Source: Terriglobia bacterium (GTDB lineage Bacteria; Acidobacteriota; Terriglobia; Bryobacterales; Bryobacteraceae). From it: a DNA stretch of 43,270 nt. Where the stretch lies: contig RGPS01000025.1 of NCBI GenBank assembly GCA_010084195.1, positions 1-43,270 of the forward strand, given 5' to 3'. This document shows, piece by piece, positions 33,033 to 41,208 of the stretch. A program made the position numbers and the translations under genes. The stretch's first letter is position 1; the number at the start of each line of letters is the position of its first letter. The notes beneath the pieces were generated by a model. That model was not told the DNA's origin. It was given only the letters and a program-made list of their open reading frames with translations, and did not search any database.

Positions 33033-35509
33033 TTCTTACGGTCTCCCTGCAAATCGCTGCGGCGCATCTGGAACGGCATACTCTCCGCAATCCCAATTAC
33101 CAGTGTAGAAAATTTATACCCGCCCGCCGCCAGCTTCGTCGTCACTTCCTTCATGGCCGCTCTGTCATAGCGCTCCAGACCCCGCGCCAGAGCATAGGTC
33201 ATCATCTTGTCGGTGATGGCCGAGGCAAACGCGTCTTTCTCCGAAAGCAGGATGGTTTTCAGCTCCGCAGGTCCCTGAAACGTCTTGCCATCCGGCAGGA
33301 CGCCCGAGGCATCAATCGGGAACGCACCGTCTTTATCGCGCCACTCCCCGATCGCGTTGAAATTCTCCAGACCAAACCCGAGAGGGTCCATCTTCGAATG
33401 GCAGGACGCGCAAACGGCATTTGCCCGGTGTGCTTCCATCACCTGCCGCAACGATGCCGCTGTACCCGCCTTCTGTTCCTCCAGAGGCGGAACGTTTGGC
33501 GGTGGTGGAGGCGGTGGAGCATTCAGCAGATTCTCCAGGACCCACTTCCCGCGCAGCACCGGAGACGTCCGCGTCGCATAGCTGGAGACCGTCAGAACCG
33601 AAGCCTGGGTCAGAATTCCGCCCCGTCGCGTGCCTGTCAGGTCCACCCGGCGAAACTCATGCCCCTTGACGTTCTGGATACCGTAGAACTCCGCCAGGCG
33701 CTGGTTCAGGAACGTATACTTTGCGTCCAGCAGTTCCAGCACACTGCGATCCTCCCGCATGATGTTCTGGAAAAACAGCTCCGTCTCCTGGCGCATCGAC
33801 ATCCGCAGATACTCTTCAAACTGAGGAAACTTGTCACGATCCGGCACCGCTGATTCCAGCCGTCGCAACTCCAGCCACTGTCCCGCAAAGTTGTCGATCA
33901 TCGCCGTGGCCTTCGGATCACGCAGCATCCGTCGAATCTGTGCCGCCAAAACTCCTGGCTTCCGCAAGGTCCCCTGCTCGGCTGCCCGCATCAGTTCCCC
34001 ATCCGGCATACTCGACCACAGAAAGTTACTGAGTCGTGACGCCAGTTCGTGCTCGTTCACCTGCGCTTTGGTCGCCCCTGCGCGGTCTTTCTCAATCCGA
34101 AACAGGAAATCCGGTGAGACAAGCAGCGCCTGAATCGCAGTCCCCAGCCCTTCCGTGAACGTCCCGCCCTGCTTCTGTGTCAGGTCCACCAGCTTCAGAT
34201 ACGGTTCCACTTCCTTGTCCGTCACCGGACGCCGGAATGCCTGCTTCGCCAACTGCGAAACGATCCTGCGGTCGCAACCAATCGTGTGCTTTCCGTCCAG
34301 ATGACCACATGCGTAAATCTTCTGCAGACTCGTGGCCGACGGCCCTTTCGCCGGGTCATACGGCCCCATCACTTCCAGATAATGAATGTACGCCCGATTT
34401 GCCGGAGCCTTCGTCGTGGCGATTCGCAACACGGCTTCCTTCCGCAGCTTCGCCGCTTCTTCCGGTGTTGCATTCGCCGGAATCTTCAGGAAGCGAGAAA
34501 CATCCGGCTGCGGTGGTTCCGGGCGCGCCGAAGGTTTCGGACCCTCATAGCTTGGAGGCAGGCCCTCGTAGATGTGCAGGACCGAACCTGCCAGCCAGTG
34601 TTCGCCGGCAGGAATCCGCATCCGGAACTCCCGCGCCATACCGAAAAGGTCCAGCGTATTGCCCTCTACCGGTGCCTCGACATCCAGAGTCTGGACCAGC
34701 TTGCCGTCCAGCCAGACGCCCATCTCAACCGGCTCAGACCCTGTCGGCCGCCGCCCTTCGGGAACAATCCGGATCAGGTACTCGGCGTCCACCGGGAAGC
34801 GGTGTTTCCAGTGCAGTGCCTGCGGCATGCTCAGGCCTGTCTTGTCATAATCGAACTCGGGCTTGTGCGAGAGTTCGTATTCGCGATACGGCGGCTGATA
34901 CCGCTCTACTAAAGGCTTCGAAACCGGCGCGCCGAACAGCGCCATCTGCGAAATCTTCTCCGCAGTCACCATGTACTTTTCCATCAGCACCGGCGACAGC
35001 GACAGCGTGTCCGCAATGTTGTCAAACCCAAAGCTGGAGTCGTCCTGCGGGAAGTCTGCGGCAGGCTGAAAATCCACGCCCAGCAGATCCCGAACCGTAT
35101 TGTTGTACTCGGCCCGGTTCAGGCGCCGCGCTGTGATGCGGCCCGGGTCGGGCTGGATCAGCTTCTCTTCCCGGGCAAACTCATCGTCAATCCACTTCGC
35201 AACCGCAGCGACCTGCGCGGCATCAGGCCGCGGAAGTCCTTTCGGCGGCATCTCGCCGCTGCGGATCTTCTGCAGGATTTTCACCCATTCCGGGTTCGCC
35301 TGGGCCACCAAATCAACGGTCTTGTACGCTTCGAGGTCCAGACCCGCAGCCTTCGCTTTGGCAGAATGGCACGAAAGACAGTTCTTCGCCAGAAACGGCT
35401 GAACCGTCCGGTCGAACGAAGCCTGGGCAGGTGTGGGTGCCGAGTTCAGGACTCGTCCGCCGACCACAGTCAGGGAAACCAATACTACCGAACACAACAG
35501 CGGGCGCAT
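33029..35509 (-). CDS. DUF1592/PSD-type secreted protein with two c-type heme motifs
   Basis: This 826-residue protein has a signal peptide and the typical stack: an N-terminal cytochrome-like domain with NCLSCHSAKAKAAG (C44, C47, H48), then DUF1587 (LNRAEYNNTVRDLLGVD), DUF1595 (RIVSQLAKQAFRRPVTDKEV), DUF1592 (LASRLSNFLWSSMPDGELMR), DUF1588 (RRGGILTQASVLTVSSYATR, and CASCHSKMDPLGFGLENF with a second CxxCH) and DUF1585 at the end. Family members are thought to carry electrons or act on large carbohydrates. It is the upstream gene of the DUF1552 pair. A TATAAT box lies just upstream (35525-35530) and no Shine-Dalgarno is evident, so it may be nearly leaderless. Confidence 0.93.
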   Translation of the reverse strand: MRPLLCSVVLVSLTVVGGRVLNSAPTPAQASFDRTVQPFLAKNCLSCHSAKAKAAGLDLEAYKTVDLVAQANPEWVKILQKIRSGEMPPKGLPRPDAAQVAAVAKWIDDEFAREEKLIQPDPGRITARRLNRAEYNNTVRDLLGVDFQPAADFPQDDSSFGFDNIADTLSLSPVLMEKYMVTAEKISQMALFGAPVSKPLVERYQPPYREYELSHKPEFDYDKTGLSMPQALHWKHRFPVDAEYLIRIVPEGRRPTGSEPVEMGVWLDGKLVQTLDVEAPVEGNTLDLFGMAREFRMRIPAGEHWLAGSVLHIYEGLPPSYEGPKPSARPEPPQPDVSRFLKIPANATPEEAAKLRKEAVLRIATTKAPANRAYIHYLEVMGPYDPAKGPSATSLQKIYACGHLDGKHTIGCDRRIVSQLAKQAFRRPVTDKEVEPYLKLVDLTQKQGGTFTEGLGTAIQALLVSPDFLFRIEKDRAGATKAQVNEHELASRLSNFLWSSMPDGELMRAAEQGTLRKPGVLAAQIRRMLRDPKATAMIDNFAGQWLELRRLESAVPDRDKFPQFEEYLRMSMRQETELFFQNIMREDRSVLELLDAKYTFLNQRLAEFYGIQNVKGHEFRRVDLTGTRRGGILTQASVLTVSSYATRTSPVLRGKWVLENLLNAPPPPPPPNVPPLEEQKAGTAASLRQVMEAHRANAVCASCHSKMDPLGFGLENFNAIGEWRDKDGAFPIDASGVLPDGKTFQGPAELKTILLSEKDAFASAITDKMMTYALARGLERYDRAAMKEVTTKLAAGGYKFSTLVIGIAESMPFQMRRSDLQGDRKK

Positions 35510-35530
35510 ATAGGGGATGCCCCAATTATA
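35510..35530 (-). promoter_or_regulatory. Possible -10 box and hairpin before the DUF1592 gene
   Basis: On the minus strand a perfect TATAAT (35525-35530) ends 15 bases before the ATG at 35509. A GGGG-CAT-CCCC inverted repeat (35513-35523) sits between them. No good -35 is seen. The transcript would have a leader of only about 8 bases. The hairpin might instead mask the start. Confidence 0.3.
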
Positions 35531-35538
35531 TGTTGCTA

Positions 35539-36357
35539 TTACTGTTGCGGTTCCGCCAGAGCAGGACTTGCCTGCATCACCTGTTCCGTCACCCAGTCCG
35601 TCTGAATCGCGTCGCGCGGCGTAGCCACGGGTGCCCTGCCATCCAGCACCGCAGCCACAAAGTTCTCAATCAACGGATAGTGAACATTCGGGTGCGATGG
35701 CAGACTTTCTTCCTGCGTACCCTGCTCGTTCGTCAGTCGCAGCATTGGGCCGTTGAAGTCGTTCAGCACGATCTCGCCCTTTGTGCCGGTAAACCGTAGT
35801 TCGTCCCGCCGGACGCCCGAGTTCCAGCGCACATCGATCTGCGCTTGAACACCGCCACCGTAAAGGATGGAAATGGACGACGCTTCATCCACACCCAGGC
35901 CGTGAACCGGATTGGTACGAAGGCCCGTCGCCCACTGCGGGGCCCCAAAAATGAAATTCAGAGCATCGATCCGGTGCGAAGCCGTATCGTACAGTGGTCC
36001 ACCGCCAGCCAGCGCCGGGTCACGCAGCCAGGCTCTTTCTTCGCTCTCCAGCCAGCCATGAAAACAGGCCTCTGCCAGAACCGGCGTACCGATCGCGCCC
36101 GCCGCCAGTAACTCCTTGGCCCGAATCAGCTTCGGGAACAGCCTGCGGAAGTAGGCAATACCCAGCAGCGTGCCGGTCTGTTCAGCCGCTTCGGTAATCG
36201 ACACAGCCTCGCCATAGTTCATAGCGACAGGCTTCTCCAGCAGGACCGCCCGGCCCGTGCGCAGGCCCTGAATCGCCTGTTCCTGGTGCCTCGATACCGG
36301 CGAAGCAACATAGACAGCCCTCACCTCCGGGTCCGCCAGCGCCGCTTCCTCACCCAT
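35539..36357 (-). CDS. Gfo/Idh/MocA oxidoreductase lacking its N-terminal nucleotide-binding start
   Basis: This 272-residue protein begins inside the Rossmann domain: ALADPEVRAVYVASPVSRHQ is normally residues 60-80 of the family. The catalytic EKPVAM is present at about 41-46, as is the C-terminal sheet (GGGPLYDTASHRIDALNFIFG, ELRFTGTKGEIVLNDFNG). The expected GxGxxG dinucleotide loop and about 55-60 residues before it are missing. An in-frame TAA lies 6 bases upstream of the ATG, so no longer frame is possible. It is probably a 5'-truncated gene and may be non-functional. If translated it could not bind NAD(P) in the usual way. It precedes the DUF1592 gene with a 29-base gap. Confidence 0.75.
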   Translation of the reverse strand: MGEEAALADPEVRAVYVASPVSRHQEQAIQGLRTGRAVLLEKPVAMNYGEAVSITEAAEQTGTLLGIAYFRRLFPKLIRAKELLAAGAIGTPVLAEACFHGWLESEERAWLRDPALAGGGPLYDTASHRIDALNFIFGAPQWATGLRTNPVHGLGVDEASSISILYGGGVQAQIDVRWNSGVRRDELRFTGTKGEIVLNDFNGPMLRLTNEQGTQEESLPSHPNVHYPLIENFVAAVLDGRAPVATPRDAIQTDWVTEQVMQASPALAEPQQ

Positions 36358-36419
36358 GCCTTATGGAGCATAGCGTAACCTTTTCGCGTTTCGCGCATCT
36401 GCCGGGATGCAGGGACCAG

Positions 36420-36599
36420 ATGCAACCAGAAGTGAACGTTTCACAAGGACATGTTCATTGCCCCATGTGCACCCACACGGTGTCGGCCGTCGTCGAGTGC
36501 ACGCGCAAGAGCATGAAGATCCGGCGGGGGCAAAAATGCTCTCGCTGCCAGGCTTCACTCGACGCAGCAGCCGTGCTTTACCTTCTGCAAGCTGCCTGA
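36420..36599 (+). CDS. Small zinc-ribbon protein
   Basis: This encodes 59 residues from ATG 36420, with GGGA about 5 bases upstream; a longer in-frame start at 36363 is unsupported. CPMC and CSRC (14-17 and 40-43) are two CxxC knuckles about 22 residues apart, as in small zinc ribbons. The rest is polar with one Leu-rich end (AAAVLYLLQAA). Such proteins may bind RNA or protein. It is divergent from the truncated oxidoreductase and 57 bases before another small zinc-ribbon gene, so the two may be related in function. Confidence 0.6.
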   Translation: MQPEVNVSQGHVHCPMCTHTVSAVVECTRKSMKIRRGQKCSRCQASLDAAAVLYLLQAA

Positions 36600-36617
36600 C
36601 GCAAAGCGTGTCGCCTG

Positions 36618-36645
36618 TGTGACATATTACCGATGTGACATATTA
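36618..36645 (+). promoter_or_regulatory. 12-bp direct repeats in front of the second zinc-ribbon gene
   Basis: TGTGACATATTA occurs at 36618-36629 and again at 36634-36645, 16 bases apart. The second copy ends just before the ribosome site (GAGGGAGG, 36646-36653). The TGTGA element resembles half of a CRP/FNR-type site, but two direct copies are not the usual palindrome. It may be an operator, or a duplicated -10 region (catatt). Confidence 0.45.
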
Positions 36646-36656
36646 GAGGGAGGCCC

Positions 36657-36890
36657 ATGACCCGCAAACGGAATATCCCCGACCTGACGCCAGACCTGAT
36701 GATTGATCCCGAAATCCTCGAAAGCGCCAAGCGGTCGCTGGAAGCCGAACGTCCCAAAGTGATGGCGAAGTGCTCGGTGTGTGGGGCGGAAGCCAATCCC
36801 AATCCGGCTGAACAGCTTTGCTGGGTTTGCCGTCGCCTCAAAATCAGCGCGTGGCGCGACATCGAGACGCAGAGCCCCGCTCAGGAATAG
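36657..36890 (+). CDS. Small protein with CxxC zinc-ribbon motif
   Basis: This encodes 77 residues. A very strong ribosome site (GAGGGAGG, 4 bases before the ATG) marks it as real. It has KCSVCGAE and LCWVCRRL, two CxxC pairs about 16 residues apart, after a charged N-terminus (RKRNIPDLTPDLMIDPEILE). It ends at 36890 and overlaps the converging cyclodeaminase-family gene by 10 nt. It may bind zinc and act as a small regulator. No family is known to me. Confidence 0.65.
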   Translation: MTRKRNIPDLTPDLMIDPEILESAKRSLEAERPKVMAKCSVCGAEANPNPAEQLCWVCRRLKISAWRDIETQSPAQE

Positions 36891-37789
36891 CTTTCGTACA
36901 GAAAGCCAGCGGCCACAACGTCCTGAATCGCCAGGCCGTTGGATTTGAAAATTGTTATTTGTGACGCCGACTCGCGCTTCACATCCGGCGAGAAGTTGAT
37001 TGCCGGTACTGCAGTCAGGCCACGCTCTTTCATCGGGGTGACCAGGTCGCCGGATTCGAGCAGCGCATCTTCCACCGAATCGACCGTCACCAGCGCACCA
37101 CAATCCAGCACCAGGTCCGTCGGTAGTTCCCGTTTGATCAGCCAGTTGGAACCCATCGCATTTATGTGTGTGCCGGCCGAAATCCACGCGGACTCCAGCA
37201 CCGGCTCTTTCGAACTCGTCGCCGTCACCACAATATCCGCGCCTTCCACCGCTTCCCGTGCCGTTTCCACCGCCTGAACATTCAGCCCGAACCGCTCGGC
37301 ACATTTCGCCGCGAAGGCTTCCCGGCGCTCCTGTTTGCGGCTCCACACCCGGACTTCGGTCAGCTTCCGTACCGCCGACATAGCCTCGATCTGTGTCTCC
37401 GCCTGAAACCCTGTCCCGATGATGCCCAGCGTGGACGCGTCCTCGCGAGCCAGAAACTTCGTGGCGACGCCACTCGCAGCTCCGGTCCGGATCTGCCCCA
37501 GGTGGTTGGCTTCGATTTGCGCAATCGGCAAACCATCGGCGGATCGATATAGCAGAAAAGTGAAGTGAGCTCCGGTCTTCGGGTTCGAAGAATAGACCTT
37601 GGTGCCAAAATACTGGCCATTACCCGCTGCCATGTAGTGGAGGATGGAGCCGGTCGCCAAAATCACCCTGCGTCGCGGATGATTGACCGCCGTCCCGTCC
37701 GCCAGCTGGCGAAAGGAAATCTCCACCAGTTCCACGGCCTTCGCCATCGTCAGTTTCGCCAGCACTTGCTGTTCAGTAATCTGCAACAT
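36881..37789 (-). CDS. Ornithine cyclodeaminase / mu-crystallin family protein
   Basis: This encodes 302 residues from ATG 37789, which overlaps the ABC-F stop as TAATG. The family core is clear: GTKVYSSNPKTGAHFTFLLY, ADGLPIAQIEANHLGQIRTG with the TG-ASG active-site run (RTGAASGVATKFLA), the NAD-binding loop LGIIGTGFQAETQIEA and INAMGSNWLIKRELP. Such enzymes act on ornithine, alanine, lysine or imines with NAD(H); the substrate is not visible. It is translationally coupled to the ABC-F gene, an unusual pairing for a metabolic enzyme. It converges with the zinc-ribbon gene by a 10-nt overlap. Confidence 0.9.
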   Translation of the reverse strand: MLQITEQQVLAKLTMAKAVELVEISFRQLADGTAVNHPRRRVILATGSILHYMAAGNGQYFGTKVYSSNPKTGAHFTFLLYRSADGLPIAQIEANHLGQIRTGAASGVATKFLAREDASTLGIIGTGFQAETQIEAMSAVRKLTEVRVWSRKQERREAFAAKCAERFGLNVQAVETAREAVEGADIVVTATSSKEPVLESAWISAGTHINAMGSNWLIKRELPTDLVLDCGALVTVDSVEDALLESGDLVTPMKERGLTAVPAINFSPDVKRESASQITIFKSNGLAIQDVVAAGFLYESYS

Positions 37790-39771
37790 TAGCGGTTCGC
37801 CTCCAGCATCTGGGAAACCTCTTCCCATTCGGTCATCAGGTTTTGCAGGTCGGTCCGCCGGGCTTCCAGAATCTCGGCGATTTCGATACTCTGCTGGGCA
37901 CTCTGAAAGTCAGACAGCGCCATTTCGAAGTCCGCTATCTCGATTTCCAGACGCGTGATCTCATCTTCAATCCCGCGCTGCCGTTCCTTTGTCTGGCGGA
38001 GCTTGATCGGGTTCAATCGCCGCTGTTTGTCATCGGCTGCGGGCGCAGGGTTGTTCTGCTGCTGGCCTGCCTGCTTGTTCGGCTGCTGACCCTGCTGCTG
38101 TTTCTGCTGGCCCTGCTGCTGCTTCGGCTTCTCTGACGCAGCTTGTGCTGCCGCAGCGGCCTCGGCGGCCCCGCTCTTGCGGTACAGATATTCCTCGTAG
38201 TTGCCGTTGTACAGCGTCACGGCCCCGTCCGCGACTTCGAAAACCCTCGTAGCGAGCTTATCGATGAAGTAGCGGTCATGCGAAACGAATACCACAGTCC
38301 CCTGAAACTCCTCAATCGAACGCAGCAAAACATCCTTCGCCCGCATATCGAGGTGGTTCGTCGGTTCGTCCAGCAGCAGGAAGTTACTGGGATTCATCAG
38401 CATTCTCGCCAGCGCGTAGCGGTTGCGCTCGCCGCCGGAAAGCACGCCGATCTTCTTGAAAACATCATCGTCAGAGAACAGGAAACAGCCCAGCACGCTG
38501 CGTAACTCCGTGTTGGATGCTCGCGATGCGACGGTGCCCAGATCGTACAGAATGCTCGACTCCGGATCCAGAACTTTGTACTGATCTTGTGCGAAGTAAT
38601 CAGGTTCGGCGTTGTGCCCCAATGTGTACTCGCCGGCCGTCACAGGTTCTTCGCCCGACAGCAGCTTGATCAGCGTGGACTTGCCCGCGCCGTTGATCCC
38701 GACCAGCGCAATCCGATCGCCGCGTTCAATGTTGAAATTCGCGCCGGAGAAAACCGTCTTCGTCCCGTAGCTCTTCGAAACGTTCTTGAACTCGGCCACA
38801 ATCCGGCCGCTTGGCTTCGGCTGCGGAAACCGGAAGTGAATCGTCTTCTCATCCGGCGGAATCTCAATCCGCTCAATCTTCTCCAGTTCCTTAATGCGGC
38901 TCTGGACCTGCTTTGCCTTGGTCGCCTGGGCCCGGAACCGGTTAATGAATGATTCCAGCGCCTCAATCCGGTCGCGCTGATTGCGGTATGCCGATTCAAT
39001 CTGCACCCGGCGATCCGCCTTCTGGCTCTCGTACTTCGAATACCCGCCCGTGTAGAACCAGACCCTCTTGTTCCAGATCTCCACGATCTTCGTCACCGTC
39101 ACGTCCAGAAAATACCGGTCATGCGAGATCAGAACGAAGGCATTCGGGTAGTTCGCCAGGTAATTCTCCAGCCAGTTGCGCGCTTCCAGATCCAGGTGGT
39201 TTGTCGGTTCGTCCAGCAGCAACAGGTTCGGTTCTTCCAACAGCAGCTTCGCCAGAGCGATGCGCATCTGCCAGCCGCCCGAAAACTGCTCCACGCGCTT
39301 CTGCCAGTCTTCCTTACTGAACCCGAGGCCGGTCAGCACGCCGCCCACCCTCGACTCAATGTTGTACCCGTCGCGAGCCGTAAACTCGGCCTGAAGGTGG
39401 TTGTAGCGCTCTGAGATCTGCTGGTATTCGAAGGACTCGTGATCGAGTTCCCCCATCCGGTGCTCCAGCTCTTTCTGCTCCGCTTCCATGGCGCGGATGT
39501 ACTCGAACACCGACATGCATTCATCGAACACCGAGCGACCGGTGAGGTTGATACCATCCTGCGGCAGATAGCCCGCACGAATGCCTTTCATCCCGTTGAT
39601 GGTGCCGTAGTCGAGGCCTTCAATGCCGGCCATTACCTTGAGCAGGGTCGACTTGCCCGTCCCATTGCCGCCGACAATACCGACGCGCTCCTTCGGCGTA
39701 ACGAGCCAGTTCAGGTCTTCAAACAGTGTTTTGGGGCCGAAGCGTTTTCCGGCTTCGGTTAGCTGAATCAT
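37789..39771 (-). CDS. ABC-F family ATPase (ribosome-associated type)
   Basis: This 660-residue protein has two ABC ATPase domains and no membrane part: Walker A VGGNGTGKSTLL and GINGAGKSTLI, signature motifs QFSGGWQMRIALAK and LSGGERNRYALARM, and Walker B LLLDEPTNHLD in both. The inter-domain linker is helical and charged (about 230-320). A C-terminal extension holds a Gln-rich spacer (KPKQQQGQQKQQQGQQ, about 550-590) and a coiled coil (IEDEITRLEIEIADFEMALS). ABC-F proteins act at the ribosome, for example in rescue or antibiotic protection. It resembles Uup or YheS types, not EttA, judging from the C-terminal coiled coil. It is coupled to the cyclodeaminase-family gene by TAATG. Confidence 0.93.
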   Translation of the reverse strand: MIQLTEAGKRFGPKTLFEDLNWLVTPKERVGIVGGNGTGKSTLLKVMAGIEGLDYGTINGMKGIRAGYLPQDGINLTGRSVFDECMSVFEYIRAMEAEQKELEHRMGELDHESFEYQQISERYNHLQAEFTARDGYNIESRVGGVLTGLGFSKEDWQKRVEQFSGGWQMRIALAKLLLEEPNLLLLDEPTNHLDLEARNWLENYLANYPNAFVLISHDRYFLDVTVTKIVEIWNKRVWFYTGGYSKYESQKADRRVQIESAYRNQRDRIEALESFINRFRAQATKAKQVQSRIKELEKIERIEIPPDEKTIHFRFPQPKPSGRIVAEFKNVSKSYGTKTVFSGANFNIERGDRIALVGINGAGKSTLIKLLSGEEPVTAGEYTLGHNAEPDYFAQDQYKVLDPESSILYDLGTVASRASNTELRSVLGCFLFSDDDVFKKIGVLSGGERNRYALARMLMNPSNFLLLDEPTNHLDMRAKDVLLRSIEEFQGTVVFVSHDRYFIDKLATRVFEVADGAVTLYNGNYEEYLYRKSGAAEAAAAAQAASEKPKQQQGQQKQQQGQQPNKQAGQQQNNPAPAADDKQRRLNPIKLRQTKERQRGIEDEITRLEIEIADFEMALSDFQSAQQSIEIAEILEARRTDLQNLMTEWEEVSQMLEANR

Positions 39772-39809
39772 GATTTTGTGGGGGCTAACGTATGAACTTT
39801 ACCGGCCAA

Positions 39810-40493
39810 CTACAGCCAGTACTGCCATTGTCCCGCAACCACCACGTATACCGCCAGTGCTCCGTTCGTCACCGCGTGCATCAGGATGCAATCCCACAGG
39901 TTCTTTGTGCGGATCATCCACCAGTTGTAGATGATGCCCGTCAGCAAACCCACGTCCCAGAACGACCCGTGTTCGGACGCGAACATAGCCGCCGTCGCCC
40001 AGAAAGCCAGCGGTGCGAACGTGCCCAGCGCTACTTTGCGGAAGTCGTTGGAATCGATCAGCCACCGCATCAGCCAGCCTCGCCAGAACAACTCTTCCAG
40101 GATCGGGACAGCAATAACGCTCACCGCAATGCGGAAGAACAGGAACATCGGATCATCTTTCGATGCAGGCGGCGTATTCCCCGCCGGATGTCCCACCAGA
40201 GAGTTGTCGAACAGAATGAAATGCCGCCACGCCGGGAAAAGGAAGTCCGGCCCCACCCAGACCACGCAAACCGCCAGCCCCATTAGAATGCTGAGAACCG
40301 GCTTCGAGGGCCCCGCCCGGAGAACCGGAGTGGACACCACAAGAATCGCAGCGAGCGACAACGCCAGCCGCAGCCAGATCGGAACCGGCACAACAGATTG
40401 AAGGGCAAGGAGTCCGATAAAGACACCGAACGGCAGGACCCACGGAACCGCAGGATGTTTGAACACTTTTCGGATCTTAGCAGGCACCTGCAA
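39810..40493 (-). CDS. CPBP-family intramembrane metalloprotease
   Basis: This 227-residue protein has about six or seven membrane segments and the CPBP/Rce1-type sites: ILEELFWRGWLMRW (E133, E134, R138), FASEHGSFWD (His175) and CILMHAVTNGAL (His206, Asn210). The arrangement looks like the CAAX-related group found with exosortase and PEP-CTERM systems (from memory). It may process a membrane or exported substrate. It lies 38 bases upstream of the ABC-F gene's 5' end and 15 bases from the broken DUF4159 gene, all on the minus strand. A link to the PEP-CTERM protein at the start of the window is only a possibility. Confidence 0.88.
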   Translation of the reverse strand: MQVPAKIRKVFKHPAVPWVLPFGVFIGLLALQSVVPVPIWLRLALSLAAILVVSTPVLRAGPSKPVLSILMGLAVCVVWVGPDFLFPAWRHFILFDNSLVGHPAGNTPPASKDDPMFLFFRIAVSVIAVPILEELFWRGWLMRWLIDSNDFRKVALGTFAPLAFWATAAMFASEHGSFWDVGLLTGIIYNWWMIRTKNLWDCILMHAVTNGALAVYVVVAGQWQYWL

Positions 40494-40508
40494 CCTGACG
40501 CCTTCCTC

Positions 40509-41185
40509 TCAATGCGTCATCGAGTAAATCACGTAATTCGTCGCAATCCGAAACGCCATCGCCGAGAACTTCTCGTCATACCGGGGATTATCCGCCCACT
40601 CCCACGAATCGCCCAGGTCCATGTTGTGGCAAATCGCCACCATCAACCGCCCCTTGTCGTCGTAGATCCCCCGCCAACGCGCCTCGTACCCATCCTGTTC
40701 GTACGTCACGCCTGACCGTGTGTACTGGGCTCCCGGTACCTGATACCGATCATTCAAATCAAACACCGTGTGGAAGATCGCATCCGCGTTCGGAATATCA
40801 ACCACCGGGCGATCCGGAAACACCCTCTGCATACTGACCATGAAGTTGGCCCACTCATACGTCCCGTGGAAATCGTCCACCATCAGGAAGCCGCCCCGGG
40901 TCAGGTATTCACGGAGCTTCGCAGCCAGGGCATCATTCTGCCCCGAAAGCCCCCAAAACCACCCCCACCGCGACGTCCGCCGCCGCGGCGCCCGCTCCCG
41001 GAAGGGTACATCAGCCGTGCAAACTGCCATTCAGTTTTTTCCGCGTAGTCCGGGGGCAAGGGATAGTCGCCGTACTCCCGGCCCTGATACTGGCGGAAAG
41101 GCTTAGGCTGTGACTCAAACGCGTAGGCGATCCCGAGCAGGATCGATAGGAACATACAGGCCGCGACCACCATGCGTAGCTTCAT
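40509..41185 (-). pseudogene. DUF4159 gene with a probable internal deletion and frameshift
   Basis: The 5' part (from ATG 41185) has a signal peptide (LRMVVAACMFLSILLGIAYA) and the DUF4159 start: PPDYAEKTEWQFARLMYPSG, then a Gly/Arg-rich stretch. Its frame ends at TGA 40901-40903. The 3' part is one frame away (minus one) and is typical: AAKLREYLTRGGFLMVDDFH, RVFPDRPVVDIPNADAIFH, RWRGIYDDKGRLMVAICHN, then MDLGDSWEWADNPRY. About 50-100 residues that normally join them (WTTDYP...VEPG) are absent. The break is near 40940-40990, in a run of GGTTTTGGGGGC. This is best read as a deletion, though programmed slippage cannot be excluded. Function of the family is unknown. Confidence 0.75.
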
Positions 41186-41208
41186 AGCATTCCGGTGGAC
41201 TTAGCGTA

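Noticed and set aside
34177..35136. Plus-strand reading frame of 319 codons
   Set aside because: It lies opposite the DUF1592 gene and is rich in Pro and Ser with no family-like segments.
40901..40990. Programmed minus-one frameshift site in the DUF4159 gene
   Set aside because: The central part of the domain is missing as well, so a deletion explains the break better than a slippage site.
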